A stretch of 21,685 nucleotides of DNA from Nostoc sp. CHAB 5834 (GCA_020829485.1 JAIVFU010000106.1:1-21685); one strand, 5' to 3'. Positions 8,599-15,707 are shown, counted from the first letter of the stretch. The notes: a model not told the origin generated them from the letters alone. Made by a program: numbers and translations.

Positions 8599-9414
8599 AT
8601 GAGTTCTCAAAATTTGGAATTAACAATTGGTTGGTTATACCCGACGCTGATGAGTACCTATGGCGATCGCGGTAATGTAATTACTATAGAACGTCGCGCC
8701 CAGTGGCGGGGATATGATGTTAAAGTGTTACCCCTAGATCAAAATGCCACAGCCGCAGATATTAAAACTGTAGATGTAATCGTTGGTGGTGGCGCACAAG
8801 ATCGTCAGCAAGAAATTGTCATGCGTGATTTGCAAGGTGCGAAAGCTGAGGCGATGCGCGAAAAAATCGAAAATGGAACACCAGGAGTATTTACTTGTGG
8901 TTCACCCCAATTACTGGGACATTATTATGAACCAGGCTTGGGACAACGGATTGATGGTTTGGGAATACTCGATTTAGTTTCCGTGCATCCTGGTGAAAAT
9001 ACTAAGCGCTGTATTGGTAACTTGGTAATTGAAGTTACAGCTTCACGCCTAGCGCAAGATTTAAAAGAGATGACGGGTAGTACACCATATTTGGTAGGCT
9101 TTGAAAATCACGGGGGACGCACCAAGTTAGGAAAAGTGGAAGCGCTGGGGCGAGTAGTGTACGGTTTGGGAAATAATGGAGAAGATGGGACAGAAGGAGC
9201 ATTTTATCAGAATGCGATCGCTACTTATTCTCACGGCCCTTTGTTACCGAAAAATCCCTTTGTTGCAGATTGGTTAATTCAAACAGCGCTGCGGCTGAAG
9301 TATCAGCAAGAAATCACCTTAGAACCTTTTGACGATAGTCTAGCTATACAAGCACGAGAAGCGATGTTTAAGCGATTGAAAGTAAGTTTACCTGCTGCTG
9401 CGGCGAAAGTTTAA
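8599..9414 (+). CDS. gatD: GatD: glutamine amidotransferase subunit of lipid II isoglutaminyl synthase
   Basis: A 271-residue class I glutamine amidotransferase of the CobB/CobQ-like type. It releases ammonia from glutamine for the partner MurT ligase encoded just upstream. Visible: LTIGWLYPTLMSTYGDRGNV at the N-terminus, typical of GatD; VDVIVGGGAQDRQQ; the nucleophile elbow GVFTCGSPQLLG with catalytic C100; and FENHGGRT with H171 as the expected catalytic histidine. Length fits the family. I choose ATG 8599: the longer reading from TTG 8536 only adds 21 residues translated from the STRR tract, and family homology starts right after 8599. Co-transcription with murT is likely, although the STRR spacer separates them and could weaken coupling. 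Confidence 0.93.
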   Translation: MSSQNLELTIGWLYPTLMSTYGDRGNVITIERRAQWRGYDVKVLPLDQNATAADIKTVDVIVGGGAQDRQQEIVMRDLQGAKAEAMREKIENGTPGVFTCGSPQLLGHYYEPGLGQRIDGLGILDLVSVHPGENTKRCIGNLVIEVTASRLAQDLKEMTGSTPYLVGFENHGGRTKLGKVEALGRVVYGLGNNGEDGTEGAFYQNAIATYSHGPLLPKNPFVADWLIQTALRLKYQQEITLEPFDDSLAIQAREAMFKRLKVSLPAAAAKV

Positions 9415-9463
9415 ATTTTCGTTTTTTTCTTGTTCCCTGACTTTCACAGGAAACGCAATTCCC
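9414..9463. repeat. Small dispersed repeat, copy 1 (AATTTTCG...ACGCAATTC)
   Basis: The sequence from AATTTTCG (9414-9421) through TTCCCTG, CACAGGAA and ACGCAATTC (to about 9461) aligns with 10251-10289 and, less fully, with 11627-11650. TTCC(C)TG pairs with CAGGAA as a small imperfect hairpin. It starts at the gatD stop codon and lies just beyond the end of the toxin gene. Confidence 0.55.
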
Positions 9464-9512
9464 CGGTTTTGCATGGGAAGGGGTGACAAACGCCCCAAAC
9501 TTAGCCTTGAGT

Positions 9513-9938
9513 TCATGTTTCCTTGTCAACAACGACAAACCCCACACCGCAACGAGTCGTCGCCTCTGCTAACCGAGTATCAAGAGTTGCTAACGGCAAT
9601 TGTAACCGCAAAGCCAATTCTAAATAAGCTGCGTCATAAGCTGCTAAACCTTGCTGTCGTGCTAGCTTCAAGGTTGCATCCAACGCCTTTGCATCCGTAA
9701 CTAAATCAACCTGAATTAACAGTGACTGTAACAAAGCAATAGCTTGCTCAGATTGTTCCTGTGTTATGCGGTTACGTCGTTCAGCCACGACAAGGGTATT
9801 AGCAATCTCCAGCGACCAAATTCCTGGTACAAAAGCTTCAGAATCTGGCATCATTGCCAGTATGGCATTAGCATAATCATCGTTTTCATCCACCAAACAC
9901 CAGCTAATTGCTACAGAACAATCCAAAACAAACTGCAT
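9513..9938 (-). CDS. vapC: PIN-domain toxin, VapC family
   Basis: A 141-residue PIN-domain protein, the expected size for VapC ribonuclease toxins that cut specific RNAs in the cytoplasm. The acidic active-site residues are in place: D6 in FVLDCSVAISW, a glutamate in WSLEIANTL near residue 44, an aspartate in YDAAYLELA near 99 and one in LDTRLAEA near 117. The start ATG (9938) overlaps the TAA of the upstream antitoxin by one base, the tight translational coupling common in toxin-antitoxin pairs. The reading frame is complete, so the toxin is probably active unless neutralised by the antitoxin. Which RNA it cuts cannot be told from sequence. Confidence 0.88.
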   Translation of the reverse strand: MQFVLDCSVAISWCLVDENDDYANAILAMMPDSEAFVPGIWSLEIANTLVVAERRNRITQEQSEQAIALLQSLLIQVDLVTDAKALDATLKLARQQGLAAYDAAYLELALRLQLPLATLDTRLAEATTRCGVGFVVVDKET

Positions 9939-10228
9939 TAAAATCTTCGCCCCTCTTCAAGCATTTCGCGGATTGAGGTTTTATCTAAAGCTACTTCTCG
10001 CCGCAGTTGTTGCATTTTGACAATTGCTTCTTGAATCGATTTTTTTGTCGTCGGCTTTCCCCAAGCATTATATTGCAGTACAGTCTCATCGCATGGTGCA
10101 AGGTCTGTTTTATCTAACGGCTGCACAACTACCACTACTTCTACAGATGTATCTTTATAATCAGTGGGTGTCTGAATGTGCAATATCCCATCTGTCCCTA
10201 TATGCGATCGCAATTTTTTTGTTTCCAT
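9938..10228 (-). CDS. vapB: VapB-type antitoxin
   Basis: A 96-residue protein encoded directly upstream of the PIN toxin, stop overlapping the toxin start by one base. The N-terminal part (METKKLRSHIGTDGILHIQTP followed by VEVVVVVQPL) is a small beta-rich, probably DNA-binding region; the C-terminal helix ends SIREMLEEGRRF, a common toxin-binding tail in cyanobacterial antitoxins. I choose ATG 10228, preceded by a GGGGG ribosome-site-like run, rather than the longer reading from 10285, which would translate the small dispersed repeat upstream. As with other VapB proteins it probably represses its own operon, and the promoter is then expected between 10230 and 10300. The exact antitoxin family is uncertain. 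Confidence 0.8.
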   Translation of the reverse strand: METKKLRSHIGTDGILHIQTPTDYKDTSVEVVVVVQPLDKTDLAPCDETVLQYNAWGKPTTKKSIQEAIVKMQQLRREVALDKTSIREMLEEGRRF

Positions 10229-10250
10229 TTTTACCCCCAGGAAATTATAT

Positions 10251-10292
10251 AATTTTTCGTTTCCTGGATTTGACAGGGAACGCAATTCAGGA
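10251..10292. repeat. Small dispersed repeat, copy 2
   Basis: AATTTTTCG (10251-10259), TTTCCTG, GACAGGGAACGCAATTC (10272-10288). Same orientation as the copy at 9414-9463. It lies immediately upstream of the antitoxin start, so the two copies bracket the toxin-antitoxin pair as imperfect direct repeats. Confidence 0.55.
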
Positions 10293-10444
10293 GACTCTGC
10301 CTTTCATTTTAAATTAATAAAAGACAGAAGCCCTAAAGTACTGCATTTACTGGTAGAACTTGGGAACGAGAGAAAAAATCTCTACCTGTGTCGGGGAGAG
10401 GTTTGGAGAGGGGTCAAATTTGACATAAAGCAAGGAGGCAAAGT

Positions 10445-11068
10445 ATGACTCAAGCCTTAGCCAAACAAGTAACATTTGATGAATTTATCGCTTGGTATCC
10501 AGAAAACTCACAACGACGCTATGAACTGCATGACGGAGTAATTGTTGAAATGGCTCCTCCCACAGGCGATCATGAACAAATTGTTGGATTTTTAGTTGGG
10601 GAAATCGTTACAGAATACAAACGTTTAAAACTACCTTATTTCATCCCCAAAACAGCATTCATTAAACTGACTCAAAGCGAAGCAGCTTACTCACCAGATG
10701 TACTGTTGTTGAATAACTCTAATTTAGTAAATGAACCTCTGTGGAAAAAAGAATCTACTGTAAGCCAAGCGGCATCAATTCCTTTAGTAATTGAGGTGGT
10801 AAGTACCAACTGGTGTGACGACTATTTTACCAAAGCAGGTAAATATGAAGAGGTTGGAATCCCTGAATACTGGATTGTAGACTATCTCGGCTTAGGTGGT
10901 AGGCGCTTTATTGGCAATCCTAAACAACCAACAATCTCGATTTACCAATTAATTGAAGGTGAGTATCAAGTTAGGCAATTTTGGGGAAGCGATCGCATTC
11001 AGTCGCCAGCGTTCCCAGAGTTGAATTTAATTGCTGAACAGATTTTTCGGGCTGGAGAAGTCGCGTAA
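10445..11068 (+). CDS. Uma2 family (DUF820) PD-(D/E)XK nuclease-like protein
   Basis: A 207-residue member of the Uma2/DUF820 family, strongly expanded in cyanobacteria and sharing a PD-(D/E)XK restriction-nuclease fold. Visible: the family opening VTFDEFIAWYPENSQRRYELHDGVIVEM, the strand with the first acidic residue YSPDVLLL (D85), the second IPLVIEVVS (E117), and GKYEEVGIPEYWIVD with the lysine after the second strand. Length is normal. A near-perfect ribosome site AAGGAGG (10432-10438) sits seven bases before ATG 10445. Biological role is unknown for the family; many copies are thought to be linked to mobile elements. It is alone on the plus strand, downstream of a divergent toxin-antitoxin pair. 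Confidence 0.9.
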   Translation: MTQALAKQVTFDEFIAWYPENSQRRYELHDGVIVEMAPPTGDHEQIVGFLVGEIVTEYKRLKLPYFIPKTAFIKLTQSEAAYSPDVLLLNNSNLVNEPLWKKESTVSQAASIPLVIEVVSTNWCDDYFTKAGKYEEVGIPEYWIVDYLGLGGRRFIGNPKQPTISIYQLIEGEYQVRQFWGSDRIQSPAFPELNLIAEQIFRAGEVA

Positions 11069-11095
11069 ACAAGAGCTAAAAAAGTAAAAGAGTGA

Positions 11096-11305
11096 TCAAA
11101 GACTCGTCCGCGAGTATCAAAGACTCATTCACGAGTATCAAAGACTCATTCACGAGTGTCAAAGACTCGTCCGCGAGTATCAAAGACTCGTCCACGAGTA
11201 TCAAAGACTCATCCACGAGTATCAAAGACTCATCCACGAGTATCAAAGACTCATTCACGAGTATCAAAGACTCGTCCACGAGTATCAAAGACTCGTTTAC
11301 AAGCC
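11096..11305. repeat. 21-bp minisatellite, ten units (array B)
   Basis: Units start TCAAAGACTC at 11096, 11117, 11138, 11159, 11180, 11201, 11222, 11243, 11264 and 11285; the last is degenerate. Variation is concentrated in the six to eight bases between ACTC and GAGT (CGTCCGC, ATTCAC, GTCCAC, ATCCAC types). ACTC...GAGT forms a small dyad in each unit. Both strands stay open in several frames (heptapeptide IKDSFTS or ILVDESL), which follows from a stop-free unit of 21 bp; I do not regard it as coding. Confidence 0.9.
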
Positions 11306-11654
11306 AATCTAAGCTATTGGTAATGATAAATTATTTTTAGACTCAGTAAAAATTATTAGCGCTCATGTAGTGTTACACAAGATAGTAGGTTGCTTTGATA
11401 TCTTGCAGCATTCTTAATTAGTAGGCGCGATCGCCTGAAACTCGAACTAATAGGAACCAATAGCCAAAGCCACTCAAGTAGACTAAAACCTAAGCCTGGA
11501 AAAAATTTAGTCCTCTTAAGAGGACTTTCGCTATTAGCCATAGGTTTCTAACCTGTGGCGTTTGTTAGGATTAGTGCAAAATATTAGTGGTTGTGAGATT
11601 GTACAGCGAATCAGGGGCATTATATATAATTTTCGTTGACAGGTGAACCTCAGT
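11306..11654. other. 349-bp intergenic region with palindromes
   Basis: Contains a perfect 18-bp palindrome AGTCCTCTTAAGAGGACT (11509-11526) and, just after, a hairpin CCATAGGTT/AACCTGTGG (about 11538-11558). A 61-codon minus-strand frame (11356-11541) runs across the first palindrome. The composition looks like a dispersed Nostoc repeat, not a gene. The last part (11627-11650) is the third, shortened copy of the small dispersed repeat (TATATAATTTTCG, TTGACAGG, GAAC). Confidence 0.5.
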
Positions 11655-12014
11655 ATGGCTAACACGCCTCAACGTTTCCTTGAAAAAATCCGAGAAGCGA
11701 AAGAGAAACAGCTTAAAGAATTAGATTTAAGCCGTGATTGGCTTGATGACAAGAAAAAATTAACAGAGATTCCTACTGAGGTGTTTGAACTGGAATGGTT
11801 AGAGGTTTTAAATTTAAGCGGCAACGAATTAACGACGCTGCCAGAAGCGATCGCCCGCCTGCAACAAATCACTTCCCTGAATTTAAGGGACAACCAACTA
11901 ACGACGCTGCCAGAAGCGATCGCACCACCACAACATCTTACTGTTCTTCACCTTTTTCCTGAAGGAGCGATCGCCAATCTACGATCGCCTTCTCTGTCCA
12001 CAGCCAATTTTTAG
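11655..12014 (+). CDS. Truncated leucine-rich repeat protein
   Basis: A 119-residue frame. Residues 1-35 ([19 protein letters not shown] and on) resemble the N-terminal helix of cyanobacterial LRR and LRR-Roco proteins. It then has leucine-rich repeats: [19 protein letters not shown] and [19 protein letters not shown], plus the start of another, HLTVLHL. After about residue 100 the pattern breaks and the last 20 or so residues are translated from the antisense of the 3' end of hetF, with which the frame overlaps by 77 bp. Full-length relatives are far longer and usually carry more repeats and a GTPase or kinase domain. I infer a gene remnant left by a deletion or rearrangement whose junction lies near 11935-11960. 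ATG 11655 is preferred to GTG 11643, which lies inside a dispersed repeat. Confidence 0.6.
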   Translation: MANTPQRFLEKIREAKEKQLKELDLSRDWLDDKKKLTEIPTEVFELEWLEVLNLSGNELTTLPEAIARLQQITSLNLRDNQLTTLPEAIAPPQHLTVLHLFPEGAIANLRSPSLSTANF

Positions 12015-14628
12015 CTAATTTATCTACCTGGAAATTCACTGGATCAGATTTGAGAACCATTTGCCGCAACTTGATCGCTTCTTTCAGATATTGTGTCTGC
12101 TTACCATTAGATTGGCTCAGTGCAGATTTATACAGTCCGAGAGCTAAACCAGCATAAGAAGTTAAAGCATCTTGAGGGACTGTAGATGTTGAGCCTGTTT
12201 TCTGCTCTTTGAGAGCTAAATTCAAAGCCTTAAACCAAGAATCATTACCTCGATTCAGATTGCCTTCAGTGTAGTAAGCAAATCCCAAAGCGTTATTATA
12301 CAAAAGCGATTCTGGGTTAGCTTTTGTAGCAGTTTCCCAGTAACGGCGGGCATCATCGACGCTATAGTTTTTGTCTCCCGTTTGGATAGACTGCCACGCT
12401 AACCGTCCCTTGTAAAAATTGACAGATGGATCGTCAGCTTGTTTACTTGAAATCAGTTTCAGGGAAGCTTCAGCCGCACTCAGTGCGCCACGATTGAGTA
12501 GTTCATCTACAGCCAATAACCCACTTTGCAAGTCGCCCTGGCTCAATTTTTCTGTAGCGGTGGCGGTGACAATTCCAGTTGGTGCTATTTCTAAGTCGGT
12601 ATTTTGCTGCTTTTTAATGGGTAAAGACTGGGTGGGAATTACTGGTATATTAGGCAAATTTGGCTGCTGGGGTCGATGCCACCACCAATTTAAACCGATC
12701 GCAGCAGCTAAGGCACTGATCCCCACAATACCCACAATCGGCCACAGCTGGCGGCGACGGGTACGAGGTCTTGGTGGCGGTGGTTGCGAGCGCAAAAAAT
12801 CAGCAGAATTTTGCCAATTTCCTTCCAAGTTTCCAGGAGTTGGAGGCGGCGGTGTTGGGGCTTCTCCCCACAAATCTGCTTCCTCTTGCGAAGAAGTCAT
12901 TTCTTCGGAAACCTGGCTTTGCTGAAGACTATTTTCTGAAATTTGTTGATCCAGTTCAGTTGGAGATTTTTGGTTATCTAGCTGACGAAATAAATCCGAA
13001 ACTATCGCACAATCTTCTGCATAGCTTGGGTCATCATACTCAATTTCATCAACAAGATCGCCCCAAGTATCTTCACCTAGCCAGTCCAACCCAGAATCAC
13101 GCGCCAAACCAGAAGGAATCATATCCTCCATTCCTAAAGGCATCTCGCTATCGTCTGCCATAGCAGAGTACATCGTAGAAGTTATACCTAAAGGCGAATT
13201 ATACTGATTGGGCTTTGCACTTTCCGATAACTCAGTTTCTTGGCTCAGAAAACCGTCAAATTCTGGCTGGAGATACAAAATCGGTAATGCCCAGTACATC
13301 TGGTGAGAACCATAAGCAGAAATTAATCCTTGGCGTACCCGACTGACACATAAATCTACTGGATATCCTTGACTCAAGTTGCGGTAAAACAATTGTGTGA
13401 GCGTCAACGCCACTTCATCAGGAATCCGTTCTGACATCGCCAAAACGCTTCTAATTCCGCGCTTCACCAGACTTTCTGCCAGATTTCGTTCCCCAGTATC
13501 TCCAGAGGGATCGGATGCAGCTGTGTACGCTCCCAAGCAGGAGTTAAACACTGCCATTTGGATGTTATTGTTGACGAGCAAACCAGCTAGATCGTCCCCA
13601 GTCAAGATTTCCGTTAAGCCAGTTCTGCGACTAGCAAGATAAATTTCTCCGCCATTGGAACCTAAGTTACTATGACCAGAGTAGTGGAGAACATGGTATC
13701 TGCCTTGTTCTAGAGCTTGCGTCAGTTCTTCCCGCCCTGGTTGATCTAATACAGTTAGTTCAATTTCTGGGAAACGATTGCTATTTTCAGCAATTCGTGG
13801 TATGCGATGAAGTTCCGCTTGCAGTTTGATCGCTTCCTGTTTTTGTAAGTCAAGGCGGACTTGATCTGAGGGAGAAGCAATTACCATCAATACTTTTACA
13901 CCACCTTGTTGTAGTGGTGTGGGCATATTTTGCGTAGGCGTAGCCCCCCGCAGGGATCGCATTGGCGAAGCCCCCAAAATTCCACTTTGGAAGCGAGAAA
14001 AAGCGACATAAGGCCCGGTAGCTAGAGGGCGATCGCCTGCGTGCATCACTTCCCAAGGCAGACGAGCTAGCCTAGTGTCTTTTAGCCCCAAGCGTAAGCG
14101 TAGTACTTGTTGATGGTTCTGGGCAATACCTTGGGCAGTAATCCAACTATCCCTGAGAGTGCCTTGAAATAGGGCGTTATAAAATTGTTGACCCAACGCC
14201 ACCAAATTAACAGAGTTTCTGGCGATATTGCTTTCCTGCCCAGCAGAGGCGAATATATCTCCCTGCAACACCGACTTCAACGGATCATTCATCAAATGCC
14301 CAGCAGCCATCAACCAATCAGCTATAGGCCAAGTCACCAATTCTTCTGCCAATGGTACCCCAGGCGCGACTTGTTCTGTCCGCACCAAGTAGTCATTTTG
14401 CCCTACAGGAGTTACCGAAATGTGGAATTCCTGGGTCACAGTTTCTCCTGTTTGCCTCCTAAATCTGGTTTGAAACGCGAAAGTTTCAAGTCGATTCTTC
14501 GCTCCCTCTGATAACTTAGATGCATCCCACCCCTGAATGTTTCTGATTCTAAGCTGATGCGCGTCTAAACTATATAAACACGATGTCGTTAACTGTTGAC
14601 TGTTGACTGTTGACGGGTTTTCAGTCAT
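11938..14628 (-). CDS. hetF: HetF: CHAT-domain (caspase-fold) protein required for heterocyst differentiation
   Basis: An 896-residue protein with a long N-terminal region, a CHAT caspase-like domain (about 240-455), an acidic linker (470-590), a proline-rich stretch ([19 protein letters not shown]), one transmembrane helix (about 628-648, [21 protein letters not shown]) and C-terminal TPR-like helices (690-880). The catalytic pair is present: H319 in HYSGHSNLG and C364 in FNSCLGAY. HetF works with PatA to control HetR and is needed for heterocyst formation. I name it hetF because it combines the CHAT domain with the adjacent divergent array of NsiR1-like RNAs, the arrangement known in Nostoc sp. 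PCC 7120. Odd points: the start ATG lies in a heptamer repeat and the first 12 residues ([12 protein letters not shown]) are repeat-encoded; residues 219-233 are encoded by another dispersed repeat inserted in frame. Other CHAT proteins cannot be fully excluded. Confidence 0.8.
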   Translation of the reverse strand: MTENPSTVNSQQLTTSCLYSLDAHQLRIRNIQGWDASKLSEGAKNRLETFAFQTRFRRQTGETVTQEFHISVTPVGQNDYLVRTEQVAPGVPLAEELVTWPIADWLMAAGHLMNDPLKSVLQGDIFASAGQESNIARNSVNLVALGQQFYNALFQGTLRDSWITAQGIAQNHQQVLRLRLGLKDTRLARLPWEVMHAGDRPLATGPYVAFSRFQSGILGASPMRSLRGATPTQNMPTPLQQGGVKVLMVIASPSDQVRLDLQKQEAIKLQAELHRIPRIAENSNRFPEIELTVLDQPGREELTQALEQGRYHVLHYSGHSNLGSNGGEIYLASRRTGLTEILTGDDLAGLLVNNNIQMAVFNSCLGAYTAASDPSGDTGERNLAESLVKRGIRSVLAMSERIPDEVALTLTQLFYRNLSQGYPVDLCVSRVRQGLISAYGSHQMYWALPILYLQPEFDGFLSQETELSESAKPNQYNSPLGITSTMYSAMADDSEMPLGMEDMIPSGLARDSGLDWLGEDTWGDLVDEIEYDDPSYAEDCAIVSDLFRQLDNQKSPTELDQQISENSLQQSQVSEEMTSSQEEADLWGEAPTPPPPTPGNLEGNWQNSADFLRSQPPPPRPRTRRRQLWPIVGIVGISALAAAIGLNWWWHRPQQPNLPNIPVIPTQSLPIKKQQNTDLEIAPTGIVTATATEKLSQGDLQSGLLAVDELLNRGALSAAEASLKLISSKQADDPSVNFYKGRLAWQSIQTGDKNYSVDDARRYWETATKANPESLLYNNALGFAYYTEGNLNRGNDSWFKALNLALKEQKTGSTSTVPQDALTSYAGLALGLYKSALSQSNGKQTQYLKEAIKLRQMVLKSDPVNFQVDKLAKNWLWTEKAIVDWRSLLQEKGEEQ
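13931..13975. repeat. Dispersed repeat inserted in frame within hetF
   Basis: GCGTAGGCGTAGCCCCCCGC followed by AGGGATCGCATTGGCGAAGCC is a known style of Nostocales interspersed repeat (GCGTAGCC...GGCGAAGCC). In hetF it is read as residues of the type [15 protein letters not shown], between the N-terminal region and the first strand of the CHAT domain (KVLMVIASP). Related GCGTAG-containing pieces occur at 15616-15650 and 15908-15940. Confidence 0.65.
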
Positions 14629-14644
14629 CAGTCATCAGTCATCA
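14588..14644. repeat. Two STRR tracts spanning the hetF start codon
   Basis: GTTAACT then GTTGACT twice and GTTGAC (14588-14614), inside the first hetF codons; then CAGTCAT three times (14622-14642) plus CAG. On the minus strand the second tract reads ATGACTG three times; the third ATG, at 14628, starts hetF. Confidence 0.9.
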
Positions 14645-14706
14645 GGTAAATGTACAATATTATTTGCGTAACAGCTTAGTTGTTTTGCTTTTTCTGCCTT
14701 TACAAC

Positions 14707-14738
14707 TTTATCCGGATCGGATTACTTGCGACTAGAAC
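14707..14738 (+). promoter_or_regulatory. DIF+-type promoter of NsiR1 copy 1
   Basis: TTTA-TCCGGA with TCCGGA at 14711-14716, a 16-bp spacer and TAGAAC at 14733-14738. TCCGGA at -35 is the DIF+ motif known upstream of differentiation-induced start sites in heterocyst-forming cyanobacteria. Confidence 0.8.
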
Positions 14739-14746
14739 ACTTAATT

Positions 14747-14806
14747 GGTAGATGCACCTTGATCTTCAACTCCCCTAGTTGGCTAAAACCCACTGGGGGT
14801 TTTTTT
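14747..14806 (+). ncRNA. nsiR1: NsiR1-like small RNA, copy 1 (nearest hetF)
   Basis: A 60-nt RNA predicted from GG, 14 bases after the start of the -10 hexamer, to the end of a seven-T run. The 5' part GGTAGATGCACC is invariant among the five good copies; the centre differs here (CTTGATCTTCAAC where other copies have CCTGATAACT). The 3' part is a Rho-independent terminator: CCCC, AGT and GG pair with CC, ACT and GGGG. It is encoded opposite the likely hetF leader, so it can pair perfectly with hetF mRNA if transcription of hetF begins upstream of it. NsiR1 is a heterocyst-specific RNA of Nostoc sp. PCC 7120; transcript ends here are inferred. Confidence 0.82.
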
Positions 14807-14845
14807 CAATTTTGGCAAACAACAGCAACTTCTGACGCAGATATT

Positions 14846-14953
14846 CTCTACCAGAAAATAGTGCTTAACCCTAGAATACTTGATTAGTAGATGGGATGTC
14901 CCTTGATTTTTAACTCCCTTAATCAGTTCATATCAAATCCACTCTTGTTTTTT
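14846..14953 (+). ncRNA. Decayed NsiR1 copy 2
   Basis: The -10 TAGAAT (14872-14877) and an AGTAGATG start region at 14886 are retained, but the -35 is ACCAGA in place of TCCGGA, and the terminator stem is broken (CTCCCTTAATCAG...CCACTCTTG then six T). The offset from copy 1 is exactly 139 bp, and another 139 bp leads to copy 3, so it is a mutated array unit. It is probably inactive. Confidence 0.6.
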
Positions 14954-14984
14954 GACACAAAAGAAGAATCAATTTTCTCAGAAA

Positions 14985-15016
14985 TTTATCCGGAACGTAG
15001 TGGTTAAACCTAGAAC
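14985..15016 (+). promoter_or_regulatory. DIF+-type promoter of NsiR1 copy 3
   Basis: TTTA-TCCGGA with TCCGGA at 14989-14994, a 16-bp spacer, and TAGAAC at 15011-15016. Confidence 0.8.
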
Positions 15017-15024
15017 ATTTAATT

Positions 15025-15084
15025 GGTAGATGCACCCTGATAACTAGCTCCCCTAGTTGGCTAACGCCCACTGGGGGGTTTTTT
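15025..15084 (+). ncRNA. nsiR1: NsiR1-like small RNA, copy 3
   Basis: A 60-nt unit: GGTAGATGCACC, CCTGATAACT, then the terminator hairpin starting CTCCCC (15048), with loop change CTAACGC and six G followed by six T. Promoter and spacing match copy 1. Confidence 0.82.
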
Positions 15085-15106
15085 ATGAAGGAAGTAAGCA
15101 ACAAAA

Positions 15107-15303
15107 CTTACGCACAAAAAGCTTGAAACCTATATCTAAATAAGCCTACGCCAGTTGCTTCTCCTGTTCAAAAACGCTCTTGCTAGCAAGCTTTAAGAGT
15201 CGGGGAATCCTTTCAGTTGTTCCTACTCTACGCATTCCTACGTTGCGATCGCTACGCTAAGAGCAAACTTTGTCAGGGGTTTGGGCGATTTCTTGTGCGT
15301 AAG
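15107..15303. mobile_element. MITE-like element with 11-bp terminal inverted repeats
   Basis: CTTACGCACAA (15107-15117) is perfectly inverted as TTGTGCGTAAG (15293-15303), bounding 197 bp with no coding capacity and several internal palindromes (for example CTCTT...AAGAG, and GCGATCGC with TACGC arms). No target duplication is visible. It interrupts the regular spacing of the NsiR1 array. Confidence 0.7.
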
Positions 15304-15434
15304 GGAACTCCAAAAAATAAATTATTCCACTTAAAGTCGTTGACTGTTGACTGTTGACTGAAAACTCGTGAACCGTCAACGGTTAACAGTGAACAATAGC
15401 AATGGAATATTTTTTTACTTGGAAGTCCCTAAGC
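15297..15434. mobile_element. Second MITE-like element abutting the first, with an STRR core
   Basis: The left end from GCGTAAGGGAACTCC (15297) to ATTCCA (15329) is an imperfect inverse of the right end from TGGAATA (about 15403) to AAGTCCCTAAGC (15434), over about 33 bp. The centre holds GTTGACT three times (15339-15359) facing GTCAACGGTTAACAG, giving further hairpins. Its left end overlaps the right end of the preceding element, so the two may be one composite. Confidence 0.6.
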
Positions 15435-15473
15435 AAATTAATCCTGATAACTAACCCCTCTGAGGTTTTTCTT
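15435..15473 (+). ncRNA. Remnant of NsiR1 copy 4
   Basis: ATTAATCCTGATAACTAACCCC matches the body of the other copies, followed by a shortened hairpin CCTCTGAGG and TTTTT. The promoter and the GGTAGATGCACC head are missing; the MITE-like elements occupy that place. Confidence 0.55.
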
Positions 15474-15509
15474 TGATAAACAAACACTAACAAATTCAAC
15501 TTCTACTAA

Positions 15510-15541
15510 TTTATCCGGTAGCGACCCATTTACTGTAGAAA
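15510..15541 (+). promoter_or_regulatory. DIF+-like promoter of NsiR1 copy 5
   Basis: TTTA-TCCGGT with TCCGGT at 15514-15519 (last base differs from TCCGGA), a 16-bp spacer, TAGAAA at 15536-15541. Confidence 0.75.
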
Positions 15542-15549
15542 AGATTATT

Positions 15550-15609
15550 GGTAGATGCACCCTGATAACTCACTCCCCTAGTTGGCTAAAACCCACTGGG
15601 GGTTTTTTT
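15550..15609 (+). ncRNA. nsiR1: NsiR1-like small RNA, copy 5
   Basis: A 60-nt unit with GGTAGATGCACC, CCTGATAACT, then CTCCCCTAGTTGGC...CCCACTGGGGG and seven T (15603-15609). This copy is closest to the consensus of the array. Confidence 0.82.
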
Positions 15610-15667
15610 CTAGTTGCGTAGGCGCTAGAGCGTCTTAGACATTGCCATCAACCCCGATTTTGACGAT

Positions 15668-15699
15668 TTTCTCCGGAAGATACTGGCTGTCCCTAGAAA
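15668..15699 (+). promoter_or_regulatory. DIF+-type promoter of NsiR1 copy 6
   Basis: TCCGGA at 15672-15677 (preceded by TTTTC, not TTTA), a 16-bp spacer, TAGAAA at 15694-15699. Confidence 0.78.
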
Positions 15700-15707
15700 A
15701 CATTAGT

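Noticed and set aside
11096..11305. CRISPR array
   Set aside because: Units are contiguous 21-mers without unique spacers, and there are no cas genes in the window.
11076..11340. Repeat proteins IKDSFTS (plus) and ILVDESL (minus) across array B
   Set aside because: Same reason as array A: openness follows from the 21-bp period, and both strands are equally open.
11356..11541. 61-codon minus-strand frame beginning MANSESPLKRTK
   Set aside because: It runs across a perfect palindrome and looks like a translated dispersed repeat; coding cannot be supported without finding conservation at protein level.
12419..13163. Long plus-strand frames opposite hetF
   Set aside because: Antisense shadows of the proline-rich and linker part of hetF; no family features.
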